A DNA stretch of 64,000 nucleotides from Thiomicrorhabdus sp965602805 (GTDB lineage Bacteria > Pseudomonadota > Gammaproteobacteria > Thiomicrospirales > Thiomicrospiraceae), in the NCBI GenBank assembly GCA_965602805.1, contig CBFCZK010000013.1, positions 1 through 64,000 on the forward strand. Reading direction: 5' to 3'. Under the pieces are notes generated by a model. That model worked only from the letters and a program-made list of their open reading frames with translations, searched no databases and was not told where the DNA came from. The position numbers and the translations under genes were made by a program. Position 1 is the stretch's first letter, and the number at the start of each line of letters is the position of its first letter. Below, in pieces: positions 26,094 through 35,081 of the stretch.

Positions 26094-27497
26094 TTATTCC
26101 GCTAAAAGTGCATCAATTTTCTGTAAATGGTGTACTTCATCCCACTCAGTACCACCAAATAAGGCCAACCGGATTTGACCTTTTTTATCAATGAGATAAC
26201 TGCTTGGATAAGCAAACACATTCCACTCTTTAACGGCACTGACAGCGGCATCTAACAACACAGGAAAATTCACAGGGTGTTCTATTAAGAACTTCTCTAC
26301 CTGAGATTTTTCTTCACCTAAATTCACCGCTAGAATTTCAAAATCTTGTTGAGCATAATGGGTTTTTAAACGCGCCATCGACGGCATTTCATGCACACAC
26401 GGCGGACACCAGCTTGCCCAGAAATTGACCAAAACTACCTTATCTTGATAGGCTTTTAAATCATATCTTTCACCCGTTAGATTGGGTAACGCCAAAGCTA
26501 AGTTTTGTGCACCTTGGTAGGGCTGTAATTCACTGCTACGGGTTTGTTTAACCTTTATTTGATTGTCTACCTGCAAAGGACTCACTTGTCGGCTCTGCTG
26601 CATATAAGGCTGTTGTAAATTCATGACCTGAACAATGAGTTGATCCAACTTCAAGGCTTGCTGTTTTTCACGGTTTGAAGCATCCGGTCTAAAATAATAG
26701 CGGTCGCGCACTTGTGGCAAGTGATGCACAAAAACATCGCTGCCAGCGGTTGCTAAGCTCTCTGCTAATGAGGTAACCCGCCAACGCCAAGGTGAGAGCT
26801 CTGCTTGTAAAATTGAGATAGGGAGATTACTATTGGCAACTTGCGGCCAGTAGTTTGCGAGTTGCCCTGGTACAGGTGTATTCAGATAGAGATTCGGGTT
26901 AACGAGAATTAAACCCAGCTGTTGCTTGGGTTGCTGTAAATAGAACTGCAACCCGCGCAGAACAGTTTGCGCCGCTTTATTGGGTGCGATTATCCACAGT
27001 GGTAAGCCATCTTGTTGGGCTTGCTCAATGATTGCCTTTGTCCATTCCACTGGGATTTCATCCACCGCACTGGGCGTCGGAGAGAGAAACATTGCCTCGT
27101 AGAAATCGACAAACCAACTCTCAATACCTTGCTCTGCTAAACCTTCTGCAATCTTTTGCTCTTGCGGTAAAACGCCATACTCTGAGGGTAACCACAGTAA
27201 ACGTCCAATCGGATTTTTTACAGGTGTTTGCTTGAATGCAGTAGAGGCGGGTTGGATTTTCTGTAATGTTAACTCTACATCAGTCAGCGTCACAATCAAA
27301 CTGCTTAGTTTAACTTGGCCACTGCTGTTTTCAACCGCTTGTGCAGACGCATAACCACTCTGAAAAACCATCAGTGCTAACAGCAAAGCCGTAGGTTTTC
27401 TAAAAACAAGAACAATAGAAAATGCAAAGTCCTTAGATGTAAATATTGCGAATTGCATCAATAAAGCCCTTAAGACCCAGCAATCTTTTAAAAACAT
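26094..27497 (-). CDS. Degenerate hydrolase-like domain fused to TlpA thioredoxin
   Basis: Up to 467 residues. After a signal-peptide-like segment (TALLLALMVFQSGYASAQA), residues about 90-300 resemble an alpha/beta-hydrolase core (RLLWLPSEYG, LGLILVNPN, LPISILQAE), but the nucleophile elbow reads APNKAAQ without Ser. The C-terminal part (about 330-467) is a TlpA/ResA-type thioredoxin with VLVNFWASWCPPCVHEMPS and the cis-Pro YPSSYLID. It is probably a periplasmic thiol reductant. The true start is uncertain: Met14 (MQFAIF) gives a shorter leader. The fusion is unusual and the first domain may only bind a partner. Confidence 0.75.
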   Translation of the reverse strand: MFLKDCWVLRALLMQFAIFTSKDFAFSIVLVFRKPTALLLALMVFQSGYASAQAVENSSGQVKLSSLIVTLTDVELTLQKIQPASTAFKQTPVKNPIGRLLWLPSEYGVLPQEQKIAEGLAEQGIESWFVDFYEAMFLSPTPSAVDEIPVEWTKAIIEQAQQDGLPLWIIAPNKAAQTVLRGLQFYLQQPKQQLGLILVNPNLYLNTPVPGQLANYWPQVANSNLPISILQAELSPWRWRVTSLAESLATAGSDVFVHHLPQVRDRYYFRPDASNREKQQALKLDQLIVQVMNLQQPYMQQSRQVSPLQVDNQIKVKQTRSSELQPYQGAQNLALALPNLTGERYDLKAYQDKVVLVNFWASWCPPCVHEMPSMARLKTHYAQQDFEILAVNLGEEKSQVEKFLIEHPVNFPVLLDAAVSAVKEWNVFAYPSSYLIDKKGQIRLALFGGTEWDEVHHLQKIDALLAE

Positions 27498-27614
27498 ACT
27501 CAGGCATCCCTCTTGGTTAATTTTTATAACTGTTTACTTTAACAAAAGTTCATTTACATAAAGCAATTGGCTGTATGTAACCAATTCTATAAAAATGCAC
27601 TGATTGCACTCACG

Positions 27615-27731
27615 ATGGCTTTTGGACTTATGTCAACTTCTGCTTTTGCAGACTCATGGTCTTTCGATGGCCAGAGCATCGATCTTTTAGATTCAAGTTG
27701 CCAATGCACTTGGTCTTTTGACGACAAATAA
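27615..27731 (+). CDS. Possible small secreted peptide
   Basis: ATG at 27615 opens 38 codons. The product starts MAFGLMSTSAFADSWSFDG, which looks like the end of a signal peptide with cleavage after AFA. The same frame stays open upstream to a TTG at 27567, giving 54 residues with a complete signal peptide (KNALIALTMAFGLMSTSAFA). The mature part is about 26 residues with a Cys-Gln-Cys motif and two related segments, SWSFDG and TWSFDD. A strong hairpin follows. It could instead be the remnant of a larger exported protein gene. Confidence 0.45.
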   Translation: MAFGLMSTSAFADSWSFDGQSIDLLDSSCQCTWSFDDK

Positions 27732-27751
27732 CGACAAATTGACTGTCGCGT

Positions 27752-27800
27752 AAACAGAACAGGCCTGGTAGGAATTATTCCTACCAGGCCTGTTCTGTTT
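27752..27800. terminator. 24-bp perfect inverted repeat hairpin
   Basis: Arms 27752-27775 and 27777-27800 are exact reverse complements around a single T. Each arm contains the AGGCCTGGT core of the iterated palindrome, so two cores face each other. It can terminate the minus-strand rhodanese gene and the small plus-strand ORF. Confidence 0.88.
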
Positions 27801-27809
27801 GTAAAACCC

Positions 27810-28265
27810 TTAACAGACGTTAGATGCTTCCTGAAACCCTGGGTTCCAAGGATGATCTAAACGAATTAAGCCATTATCGACAGGTGGGACTGAAATATCG
27901 TTGCTACACTGTTTCCATGCGTTAAATCCACCAGCTAAGTTCACGACATTGGTATAGCCCATTTTAATCATTGTATCGACCGCTAAAGCACCGCGCCCTC
28001 CGGACAGACAGAACACCACCCATCCTTGATCCAAATCAGAAAACTCACCTTTATGACCTTCATAACAAGCGTCGCACATCGGCTCTAACATGCCACGTGG
28101 AACATGCATAGACATTGGAATCGTTCCCTCTAAATATTCAGCAGGTTCACGCACATCTAATGGCTTGAAGCCGCCGCATTTAAATAAATCTTGAGCTTCT
28201 TTTGTGCTGACTTCTTTAATATTGGCTTTGGCTTCCGCCACAATATCTTTTAAACGCATTGGCAT
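27810..28265 (-). CDS. Rhodanese-domain protein
   Basis: A 151-residue single-domain rhodanese. The substrate loop is CLSGGRG, with the active Cys at about 87, preceded by FKPLDVREPAEYLEGTIP, the family hallmark, and followed by VNLAGGFNAWK. It transfers sulfane sulfur between carriers. There is no signal peptide, so it acts in the cytoplasm. AGG precedes the start. The last residue before the stop is also Cys. A role in sulfur handling would suit a sulfur oxidiser but is not shown. Confidence 0.88.
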   Translation of the reverse strand: MPMRLKDIVAEAKANIKEVSTKEAQDLFKCGGFKPLDVREPAEYLEGTIPMSMHVPRGMLEPMCDACYEGHKGEFSDLDQGWVVFCLSGGRGALAVDTMIKMGYTNVVNLAGGFNAWKQCSNDISVPPVDNGLIRLDHPWNPGFQEASNVC

Positions 28266-28397
28266 AACAAACCTCTTTATTTTCCTTATGAAACATGTGG
28301 TTACACACCCAATACAGCATAACTAAGAAAAAGATAAAGTGTCATTTTTGTGAAATAGATGCTTTCTTTATTATGTGAGACCTCTGCACGGGTCGAT

Positions 28398-29189
28398 TCA
28401 GGGTTTTTTAAGTGCACCCAAATTAAGCCTTTGGCGATGATCAAACAATCGGCGGCTAGCAAGCTCTACCGCGATTAAAGTGCCTAAGCCTGTTGATGTC
28501 GCAATCAATAGCATAATCATAATTTGATACTTGACCGCTTCTGCAGGGTCGGCACCGGCTAAAATTTGCCCCGTCATCATCCCTGGCAAGGAAATAATTC
28601 CAGCCGCAACTAACATATTAATCACCGGAATCATCGCTGCATGTAGACTTTGTTCTTTGATAAATTGCATGGACTGTTTGGCAGTTTTACCTAAGGCAAG
28701 TTGCGCTTCTATTTTAGCTTTAAGCTGTACCGCACTGCGGGTTAAGGTATCTAACCCCAAGCCAATCGCCGTCATACTATTGCCTAATAACATGCCAAGC
28801 AAAGGGATAAGATATTGTGGTTGGTACCAAGGATCTGGTTGAATGACAAATACCAACACGCCCACCAATAACATTAACGAGGTAAACGATAAGGAGAGTA
28901 AACCAATCCACAATCCACGTGATTTTTTGAAGCGATACTGCTGTCTTTTGGAGATTTCGTAACCAGCGGCACAGAGCATTACCAGGCCAATTAGGACAAT
29001 CCACAGCACATTCTCGGTATAGAAAACCCAGCTCAACCAGATTCCCATAAACAATAATTGAGCAACCATTCTCAGAGTCGCCCACCACAACTGTTTGACC
29101 TGGCTAAAGCCGTTCAACCACAGCACACCGCCGAGTAGAAAGACTAATATAGACAGGGTCAATAGATCCCAATAACTGATTAAAATCAT
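28398..29189 (-). CDS. fetB: FetB-type iron export ABC permease
   Basis: A 263-residue permease of the UPF0014/FetB family with about seven membrane helices. Family marks include LLGMLLGNSMTAIGLGLDTL, ALGKTAKQSMQ and GIISLPGMMTGQILAGADP near the C-terminal third. E. coli FetAB exports iron and lowers oxidative stress. It lies downstream of the ATPase gene fetA, on the same strand. Confidence 0.92.
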   Translation of the reverse strand: MILISYWDLLTLSILVFLLGGVLWLNGFSQVKQLWWATLRMVAQLLFMGIWLSWVFYTENVLWIVLIGLVMLCAAGYEISKRQQYRFKKSRGLWIGLLSLSFTSLMLLVGVLVFVIQPDPWYQPQYLIPLLGMLLGNSMTAIGLGLDTLTRSAVQLKAKIEAQLALGKTAKQSMQFIKEQSLHAAMIPVINMLVAAGIISLPGMMTGQILAGADPAEAVKYQIMIMLLIATSTGLGTLIAVELASRRLFDHRQRLNLGALKKP

Positions 29190-29236
29190 AATATTTGGTT
29201 ACTTTTTAATATAAAAAAGAGTATTTATTTAAAATC

Positions 29237-29248
29237 ACCAGGCCTGGT
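29237..29248. repeat. ACCAGGCCTGGT palindrome, fetA-fetB gap
   Basis: An exact copy of the palindrome in the short space between fetA and fetB. Confidence 0.9.
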
Positions 29249-29280
29249 TATCAGGCATTAATGATCAGGTTTTATTAAGC

Positions 29281-29928
29281 TTACTTCAATATGACCTGCC
29301 GATCTATTGGCGTCATTCTTTGAGCCTGAGCGACATCATGGCTAATCCACAGAATAGCACGCTGTGATTCAATTTCTTGTGCATTTTCATGTAAATAGCG
29401 CTGTAAAAAAGCTTCCACTTTCAACGTGCTTGCAGGATCTAGATTGGCGGTAATCTCATCCAATAACAGTACCTTGGGTTTAAACGCCAAACCCCTTAAT
29501 AAAGCCAAACGTTGTTTTTCGCCACTGGAACAACTGTCTGGGTTTTTCTGTAATATGCTTGTCTCTAATCCCAACGCCTGTAGCTGTTGAGAAGTTGGGG
29601 CTTCGGTAAAGTGGCCTGCGATCGACTCTAACCACCAAGCGGTTTCGGCGGCAAAATACATCACCTGGCTCCGCCAGAATTCCGGACAGATGGCATTTTG
29701 CGCGGTGCCATTTAACCAGGCCTGGCCAGTATGTGGAATCAGATCGGCAATGGCTTTTAATAACTGTGATTTGCCCGTTCCGGAGACGCCAGACAACATC
29801 CACACCTGCCCCGCCAGTATCGTTAAATCCTGTGGGTTCAACATGCCTTGCGCTTCAATGCCTTGAAGTTGTAACAAAGGGGTTATTTCACCACTGGCAT
29901 CAGATGAAAGTTGTTTACGGTTCTGCAT
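29281..29928 (-). CDS. fetA: FetA-type ABC ATPase
   Basis: A 215-residue ATPase with Walker A GVSGTGKS (about 49-56), signature CSSGEKQRLALLRGL, Walker B VLLLDEITANLD and the His switch WISHD. It pairs with the permease FetB downstream. The start lies four bases after the stop of uvrD, so uvrD-fetA-fetB is probably one transcript. A near copy of the iterated palindrome (29715-29726, last base C) lies in the gene, read G-Q-A-W-L. Confidence 0.9.
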   Translation of the reverse strand: MQNRKQLSSDASGEITPLLQLQGIEAQGMLNPQDLTILAGQVWMLSGVSGTGKSQLLKAIADLIPHTGQAWLNGTAQNAICPEFWRSQVMYFAAETAWWLESIAGHFTEAPTSQQLQALGLETSILQKNPDSCSSGEKQRLALLRGLAFKPKVLLLDEITANLDPASTLKVEAFLQRYLHENAQEIESQRAILWISHDVAQAQRMTPIDRQVILK

Positions 29929-29932
29929 GAGT

Positions 29933-32209
29933 TTATTTCTTTTCTAGATTCGCATAGGCGGTCACCAACCATTTAGAGCCGGCATTTTTAAAGTTCACAT
30001 TGATACGTGCATGATCACCACTGCCTTCAGTCCCCATTACGGTACCCTCGCCAAACTTCTGATGAAACACACGTTCACCCGCACTGAATCCAGTTTCATT
30101 TTCCGCCGCCAATGCGGCCTTTAAGCTGGCGTTCATGCCGCTGTCATAACCGCCGCCAGTGGTGGGCCTAACCGTTCCAGAAAGACGTACAAAATCAACA
30201 CACTCCTCCGGAATCTCTTTAATAAAACGTGAAGGCATTGGATAAACTTCAGTGCCATGGACTCGGCGATGATTGGCAAACGTAATCATTAACTGTTTTT
30301 CGGCACGCGTCACACCGACATACGCCAAGCGGCGCTCTTCTTCTAAACTGGCCGGATCATCATGTGAGCGTTGCGATGGAAACAAGCCCTCTTCGACACC
30401 AATCATAAACACCAATGGAAACTCCAGCCCTTTGGCGGCATGAATGGTCATTAATTGCACCGCTGACTCCCACTCATCTGCTTGCTGTTCACCGGCTTCT
30501 AATGCCGCTTGTGCCAAGAAGTCTGCTAATGGATTATCGTATTGTGGATTGAGTAACAGCGTGCCATCTTGCTGTGCGACGGAATCAAGCCCGTCGGCAA
30601 TCACCTGGCTCTCGGTCGGCAAGCCTTCTGCCGTAGTTTGTGCAGCCGCTTGTTTAAACTGGCCTGCGGCATTGATCAATTCGTCAATATTTTCTAGGCG
30701 GCCTTTGCCTTGCTCTGAACTGTCTTTTTCAAAATGCGCTTGCAGACCTGAGCGCGAGACGACCTTTAACATCTGATCTTCTAACGACAAACCTTGCGTG
30801 GCTTCGGTCATACTTTCAATCAAAGACAAAAAGCCGGCAATCGAGGTTTTAGCGCGTGCCGTTAAGCCTTGCTCAACCAACTGTTCGGCGGCTTGCCACA
30901 GCGACACTTGATTATGTTTGGCGACTTCACGAATGCTATCGGCGGTTTTTTGACCGATACCGCGTGGTGGATGGTTGTAGGCGCGTTCAAAAGCGGCATC
31001 ATCATCACGATTAACCAATAGACGCAGATAACTCAATATATCTTTGATTTCAGCACGATCATAAAAGCGTAAACCGCCATAAACGCGATAGGGAATTTGC
31101 GCCTGCATTAACGCCTGCTCCATGACACGCGACTGGGCATTGGAGCGATATAAAACCGCCGCTTCATTACGAGAACCGCCCTGTTCACACCACGCCTCAA
31201 TCTGACCACAGACATAACGCGCTTCATCATATTCATTAAAGGCTTCATAGACTTTAATCAACTCGCCATCTTCACCATCAGACCACAGCTGTTTACCCAT
31301 TCTGGTGGTGTTATTGGCAATCAAGGCATTAGCGGCTTTTAGAATGGTACCAGTGGAACGATAGTTTTGTTCAAGGCGAACCATTTTGACATTGGCAAAA
31401 TCTTCTTCAAACTGGCGGATGTTTTCGACCTTCGCACCACGCCAACCATAAATAGATTGGTCATCATCGCCGACCACAAATAACTTACCCGAACCACCGG
31501 CGAGAACGCGTAACCAGGCATACTGCAAGCTATTGGTATCTTGAAACTCATCCACCAATATATGTTTATAACGCGCTTGATAATGCGCCAATACCTGCGG
31601 ATTTTTCAGCCACAGCTCATGCGCTCTTAATAATAACTCGGCAAAATCCACCAGGCCTGATCGCTGACACTGCTCTTCATAAGCCTTATAAACCTGTACC
31701 ATCTTGCCAACGAAAGGGTTGTGATCAATGTCAATATGATGCGGACGGCGACCTTCCTCTTTCTCGCCATTAATAAAGGCTTGAATTTGTTTATGTGGCC
31801 ACTGATTCTCATCCAACTCCATGGCTTTTAACAGACGTTTAATAACGCGCTTCTGGTCATCTGAATCTAAAATTTGAAAACTTTGTGGCAAACCCACTTC
31901 TTGATGATGCTGACGCAGTAGGCGATAAGCGATGCCGTGGAATGTCCCCATGGTCAAGCCTCCAGCCTGCTGGCCGATCAACGACTCTATACGCCCACGC
32001 ATCTCACTTGAGGCCTTATTCGTAAAGGTAACAGCCAGTACATTATAAGGTGAGAAGCCCATGACCTGAGTTAGCCAGGCGATACGATGCACCAGAACGC
32101 GGGTTTTACCACTGCCTGCCCCGGCTAAAATCAGAGCATGCGTATCCTCGGCGGTAATCGCCTCACGCTGTGCATCGTTTAAATCATTTAATATATAAGA
32201 GATATCCAT
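29933..32209 (-). CDS. uvrD: DNA helicase II, UvrD/PcrA
   Basis: A 758-residue superfamily 1 helicase that unwinds DNA 3' to 5' in nucleotide excision and mismatch repair. Motifs in order are LAGAGSGKT (I, about 29-37), VTFTNKASSEM (Ia), LVDEFQDTN (II), VGDDDQSIYGWRGA (III), QNYRST (IV), LMTIHAAKGLEF (V) and YVGVTRAE (VI). The C-terminus has the Tudor-like RVFHQKFGEGTV segment for RNA polymerase contact. I see no LexA box before it. It leads the uvrD-fetAB unit. Confidence 0.95.
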   Translation of the reverse strand: MDISYILNDLNDAQREAITAEDTHALILAGAGSGKTRVLVHRIAWLTQVMGFSPYNVLAVTFTNKASSEMRGRIESLIGQQAGGLTMGTFHGIAYRLLRQHHQEVGLPQSFQILDSDDQKRVIKRLLKAMELDENQWPHKQIQAFINGEKEEGRRPHHIDIDHNPFVGKMVQVYKAYEEQCQRSGLVDFAELLLRAHELWLKNPQVLAHYQARYKHILVDEFQDTNSLQYAWLRVLAGGSGKLFVVGDDDQSIYGWRGAKVENIRQFEEDFANVKMVRLEQNYRSTGTILKAANALIANNTTRMGKQLWSDGEDGELIKVYEAFNEYDEARYVCGQIEAWCEQGGSRNEAAVLYRSNAQSRVMEQALMQAQIPYRVYGGLRFYDRAEIKDILSYLRLLVNRDDDAAFERAYNHPPRGIGQKTADSIREVAKHNQVSLWQAAEQLVEQGLTARAKTSIAGFLSLIESMTEATQGLSLEDQMLKVVSRSGLQAHFEKDSSEQGKGRLENIDELINAAGQFKQAAAQTTAEGLPTESQVIADGLDSVAQQDGTLLLNPQYDNPLADFLAQAALEAGEQQADEWESAVQLMTIHAAKGLEFPLVFMIGVEEGLFPSQRSHDDPASLEEERRLAYVGVTRAEKQLMITFANHRRVHGTEVYPMPSRFIKEIPEECVDFVRLSGTVRPTTGGGYDSGMNASLKAALAAENETGFSAGERVFHQKFGEGTVMGTEGSGDHARINVNFKNAGSKWLVTAYANLEKK

Positions 32210-32684
32210 GGGGTTTCCAAAACAGTTGAAGAGGGTCAGATACGATTATGAGCAAGAATAAGGCTCCACTAATCTAATAATCGATGACCTGCAGATTTTA
32301 TCGCAATTTAAGGCCACTCACGTGACCTTCTCAAATGGATTAAGCTATCCAGATACGTTTCAGCTCTTATTTACTCAATTTTTTTGAGAAAGTAAGTGTT
32401 CTGGGTCGCTTCCACACCCCTACAAGCAAACGATGGATGCTTTTTACGCAAAAATCCTTGCATTAATCAGTTTACCCATGCAATAATAGCAGATATTCAA
32501 AATTCATTGATTCAATTGGATGACTTCAACCTAAAAGATTGCCAGTCTATTCACATCAAAAAATATCCCTAAACGAATCCAAACCGAACGCTTTTCACGC
32601 TTGAAATAAATCGTGCAAATTAAGTATGGGTGCATTCTTTAGAAGTATAAACAAACAGAAACACAGAAAATCTCAGGAGAAATC
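32210..32684. other. 475-bp intergenic region uvrD / trxA
   Basis: This is the longest gene-free stretch. No ORF of note is visible. A small hairpin of AAGGCCAC with GTGACCTT (one mismatch) occurs near 32310-32331 and a CTCAA/TTGAG pair near 32375. A candidate trxA promoter, TTGAAA (32600-32605), 18 bases, TATGGG (32624-32629), lies at the right end. Whether a small RNA is encoded cannot be told by eye. Confidence 0.5.
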
Positions 32685-32999
32685 ATGATTTCAACAAGCG
32701 ACGCTAATTTCGAAACAGAAGTATTACAATCAGATATCCCAGTCCTAGTCGACTTTTGGGCTGAGTGGTGTGGACCTTGTAAAATGATTGCCCCAATCTT
32801 AGACGATGCGGCGACAGAGTATGAAGGTAAAGTAAAAATTGCCAAATTAAACATTGATGAAAATCCAGCAACTCCGCCTAAATATGGTGTGCGTGGTATT
32901 CCTACATTAATGTTATTCAAAAATGGTGAAGTTGATGCAACCCACGTAGGTGCACTTTCTAAATCACAATTGAACGCATTTTTAGACGGCAACTTATAA
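32685..32999 (+). CDS. trxA: Thioredoxin 1
   Basis: A 104-residue cytoplasmic thioredoxin with the active site WCGPC (about 28-32) in VDFWAEWCGPCKMI, the conserved IDENPATPPKYGVRGIPTL with the cis-Pro, and GALSKSQL near the end. It is the general disulfide reductant. GGAG lies nine bases before the ATG. It is immediately upstream of rho, the order also found in E. coli. Confidence 0.95.
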   Translation: MISTSDANFETEVLQSDIPVLVDFWAEWCGPCKMIAPILDDAATEYEGKVKIAKLNIDENPATPPKYGVRGIPTLMLFKNGEVDATHVGALSKSQLNAFLDGNL

Positions 33000-33009
33000 G
33001 CCGCTCTCC

Positions 33010-33032
33010 CCAGTGCATTCTTGATGCACTGG
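33010..33032 (+). other. Stable hairpin in trxA-rho spacer
   Basis: CCAGTGCAT pairs with ATGCACTGG around a five-base loop. It begins ten bases after the trxA stop and is not followed by a T run, so it is not a canonical terminator. It could stabilise trxA mRNA or take part in rho leader control. Confidence 0.7.
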
Positions 33033-33154
33033 AGGAATGAATAACCATCCTTTCGAAATTCTTACGAATCTAAGACTTTTTAGACAAGCTCTTTAAACGA
33101 GTTTGACCCTAAACCAAAGACCCTTAATCCAATCCTACAGATACCCAAAAAACT

Positions 33155-34411
33155 ATGCATTTATTAGACTTAAAAAAACAATCAGCCGCTTCTCTACTCG
33201 ATTTAGCAGCAACCATGGGGCTGGATCACCTAGCTCGCTTACGTAAACAAGATATTATTTTTGCAATCTTAAAAGCGCACTCGAAAAAGGGTGAGGATAT
33301 CTTTGGGGAAGGCGCGTTAGAAATCCTGCCAGATGGCTTCGGATTCTTACGTTCTGCCGATGGCTCTTATTTAGCGGGACCGGATGACTTATATGTCTCT
33401 CCTAGCCAAATCCGTCGTTTTGGATTGCGTAAAGGCGACACCATTCAAGGTAAAATCCGTCCACCGAAAGAAGGTGAACGTTATTTTGCATTGTTAAAAG
33501 TTGAAACCATCAACTATGAAGACCCTGCGGTTGCAAGTAAGAAAATTGCCTTTGAAAACTTAACGCCACTGCACCCTAATGAGCGCCTAACCATGGAAAT
33601 TGGTAACGGCAGCACAGAAGACATCGCGCCGCGTATCATTGATATCGCAGCGCCGTTTGGTAAAGGTCAACGTGGATTGATTGTTGCGCCACCAAAATCT
33701 GGTAAAACCGTTATTTTGCAGCAGATGGCACAGTCTATCGCTGAGAATTATCCTGACGCTTATTTGATTGTATTATTGATTGATGAGCGCCCGGAAGAAG
33801 TGACCGAAATGCAACGTACCGTTAAGGGTGAAGTGATTTCTTCAACCTTTGATGAGCCTGCAACCCGTCACGTACAGGTTGCTGAAATGGTCATTGAGAA
33901 AGCTAAACGTCTAGTTGAGCATAAAACGGATGTTATCATCCTGTTAGACTCAATTACTCGTCTTGCTCGTGCTTACAACACCGTTGTGCCTTCATCAGGA
34001 AAAATCTTAACGGGTGGTGTGGATGCCAATGCATTACACCGTCCAAAGCGTTTCTTTGGTGCGGCACGTAACATCGAAGAGGGTGGTTCTTTAACCATCA
34101 TCGCAACGGCACTGGTTGAAACGGGCTCTAAAATGGATGAAGTTATCTTTGAAGAATTCAAAGGTACCGGTAATATGGAACTTCATCTAGCGCGTAACAT
34201 TGCAGAAAAACGTATCTTCCCTGCAATTAACATCACTAAGTCAGGAACTCGTAAAGAGGAATTACTGACGACACCTGATGAGCTACAGAACATTTGGGTA
34301 CTGCGTCGTTTCTTACAAACGTTAAATGAAGTTGATGCGATTGAAACCTTAGTCGATCAAATGAAAGTCTCTAAGACGAATGCCGTTTTATTCGAATCAA
34401 TGAAACGTTAA
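33155..34411 (+). CDS. rho: Transcription termination factor Rho
   Basis: A 418-residue RNA-dependent ATPase/helicase. The N-terminal helix bundle and RNA-binding cold-shock-like domain (EGALEILPDGFGFLRS) lead to the ATPase core with Walker A APPKSGKT (about 180) and the Walker B IILLDSITRLARAYN. The Q- and R-loop region SGTRKEELL is intact. Length is typical. The leader of about 155 bp after trxA holds the hairpin at 33010-33032 and an imperfect dyad at 33085-33105. Rho is autoregulated in E. coli, which fits such a leader. Confidence 0.96.
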   Translation: MHLLDLKKQSAASLLDLAATMGLDHLARLRKQDIIFAILKAHSKKGEDIFGEGALEILPDGFGFLRSADGSYLAGPDDLYVSPSQIRRFGLRKGDTIQGKIRPPKEGERYFALLKVETINYEDPAVASKKIAFENLTPLHPNERLTMEIGNGSTEDIAPRIIDIAAPFGKGQRGLIVAPPKSGKTVILQQMAQSIAENYPDAYLIVLLIDERPEEVTEMQRTVKGEVISSTFDEPATRHVQVAEMVIEKAKRLVEHKTDVIILLDSITRLARAYNTVVPSSGKILTGGVDANALHRPKRFFGAARNIEEGGSLTIIATALVETGSKMDEVIFEEFKGTGNMELHLARNIAEKRIFPAINITKSGTRKEELLTTPDELQNIWVLRRFLQTLNEVDAIETLVDQMKVSKTNAVLFESMKR

Positions 34412-34536
34412 AACATGATGCTTGAAGGTCTATTTAGACTTAATCTAGGACTAGGTTAGGCCTTTAAGCATTAAATTAAACGAGAGATGACTTCAATCAC
34501 CTCTTACTTTTAGAACCCCCTTAAGAATAAAAGAAC

Positions 34537-34564
34537 TTGCATTTACTATTTATATGAATATAAT
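34537..34564 (+). promoter_or_regulatory. Sigma70 promoter of rpmE2
   Basis: TTGCAT (34537-34542), a 16-base spacer and a perfect TATAAT (34559-34564), ending 42 bp before the start codon. Confidence 0.65.
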
Positions 34565-34606
34565 GCTCTTCTTTTACAGAATTAACTAATTAATTGGACC
34601 GTCATT

Positions 34607-34855
34607 ATGCAAGCAGACATTCATCCAGAGTATAAAGATGTAGTTTTCCAGGACATTCAAACTGGCGAAACTTTCATCACTCGTTCTACCATTGAAAAAA
34701 CCACAGGCGAAACTATCACTCTAGACGGTACTGACTACCCACTAGTACGTGTGGAAGTTTCTAGCGCATCTCACCCTTTCTATACTGGTAAGCAAACGCT
34801 TGTCGATACTGAAGGTCGTGTTGAGAAGTTCAAGCAGAAATACGCTCGTCGTTAA
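34607..34855 (+). CDS. rpmE2: Ribosomal protein bL31, zinc-free type B
   Basis: An 82-residue L31. It has the type B hallmarks IHPEYKDVVFQD and SHPFYTGKQTLVDTEGRVEKF, and no CxxC zinc motif. It is part of the large ribosomal subunit. In many bacteria the C-minus form is induced by Zur under zinc limitation, but whether a zinc-binding copy exists elsewhere is not visible. It has its own promoter and a terminator. Confidence 0.93.
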   Translation: MQADIHPEYKDVVFQDIQTGETFITRSTIEKTTGETITLDGTDYPLVRVEVSSASHPFYTGKQTLVDTEGRVEKFKQKYARR

Positions 34856-34861
34856 TAGCTT

Positions 34862-34881
34862 ATTTAGGATTTATCCTAAAT
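34862..34881 (+). other. Hairpin after rpmE2
   Basis: ATTTAGGAT pairs with ATCCTAAAT around TT, just after the rpmE2 stop. A stronger hairpin with a T run follows. Confidence 0.6.
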
Positions 34882-34890
34882 TCTCTATTC

Positions 34891-34927
34891 AAAAGCGCTA
34901 CCGACATTTGTCGCTAGCGCTTTTTTT
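34891..34927 (+). terminator. Rho-independent terminator of rpmE2
   Basis: AAAAGCGCTA pairs with TAGCGCTTTT, extended inward by CGACA/TGTCG after a C-C mismatch, and followed by seven T. Confidence 0.9.
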
Positions 34928-35081
34928 ATGCCCGTCATTTAAACTTAAAGCCGCTTAACCTCCAAACCCACCCCTCTACTCCCCATAACATATGGCTTAA
35001 CAATTGCTTTTAAAACTGTAAGTTTATAACCAACACAACAAACACGTTGTATTCTTCTCAAAAGCCATTAGAATCGGAACC

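Noticed and set aside
28977..28996. ACCAGGCCAATT in fetB and ACCAGGCCAGTA in mutY as palindrome copies
   Set aside because: They share only the left half of the palindrome, which can arise by chance from codon use.
32210..32684. A small RNA gene in the uvrD-trxA gap
   Set aside because: No clear promoter-hairpin-T-run set inside the gap, only weak dyads.
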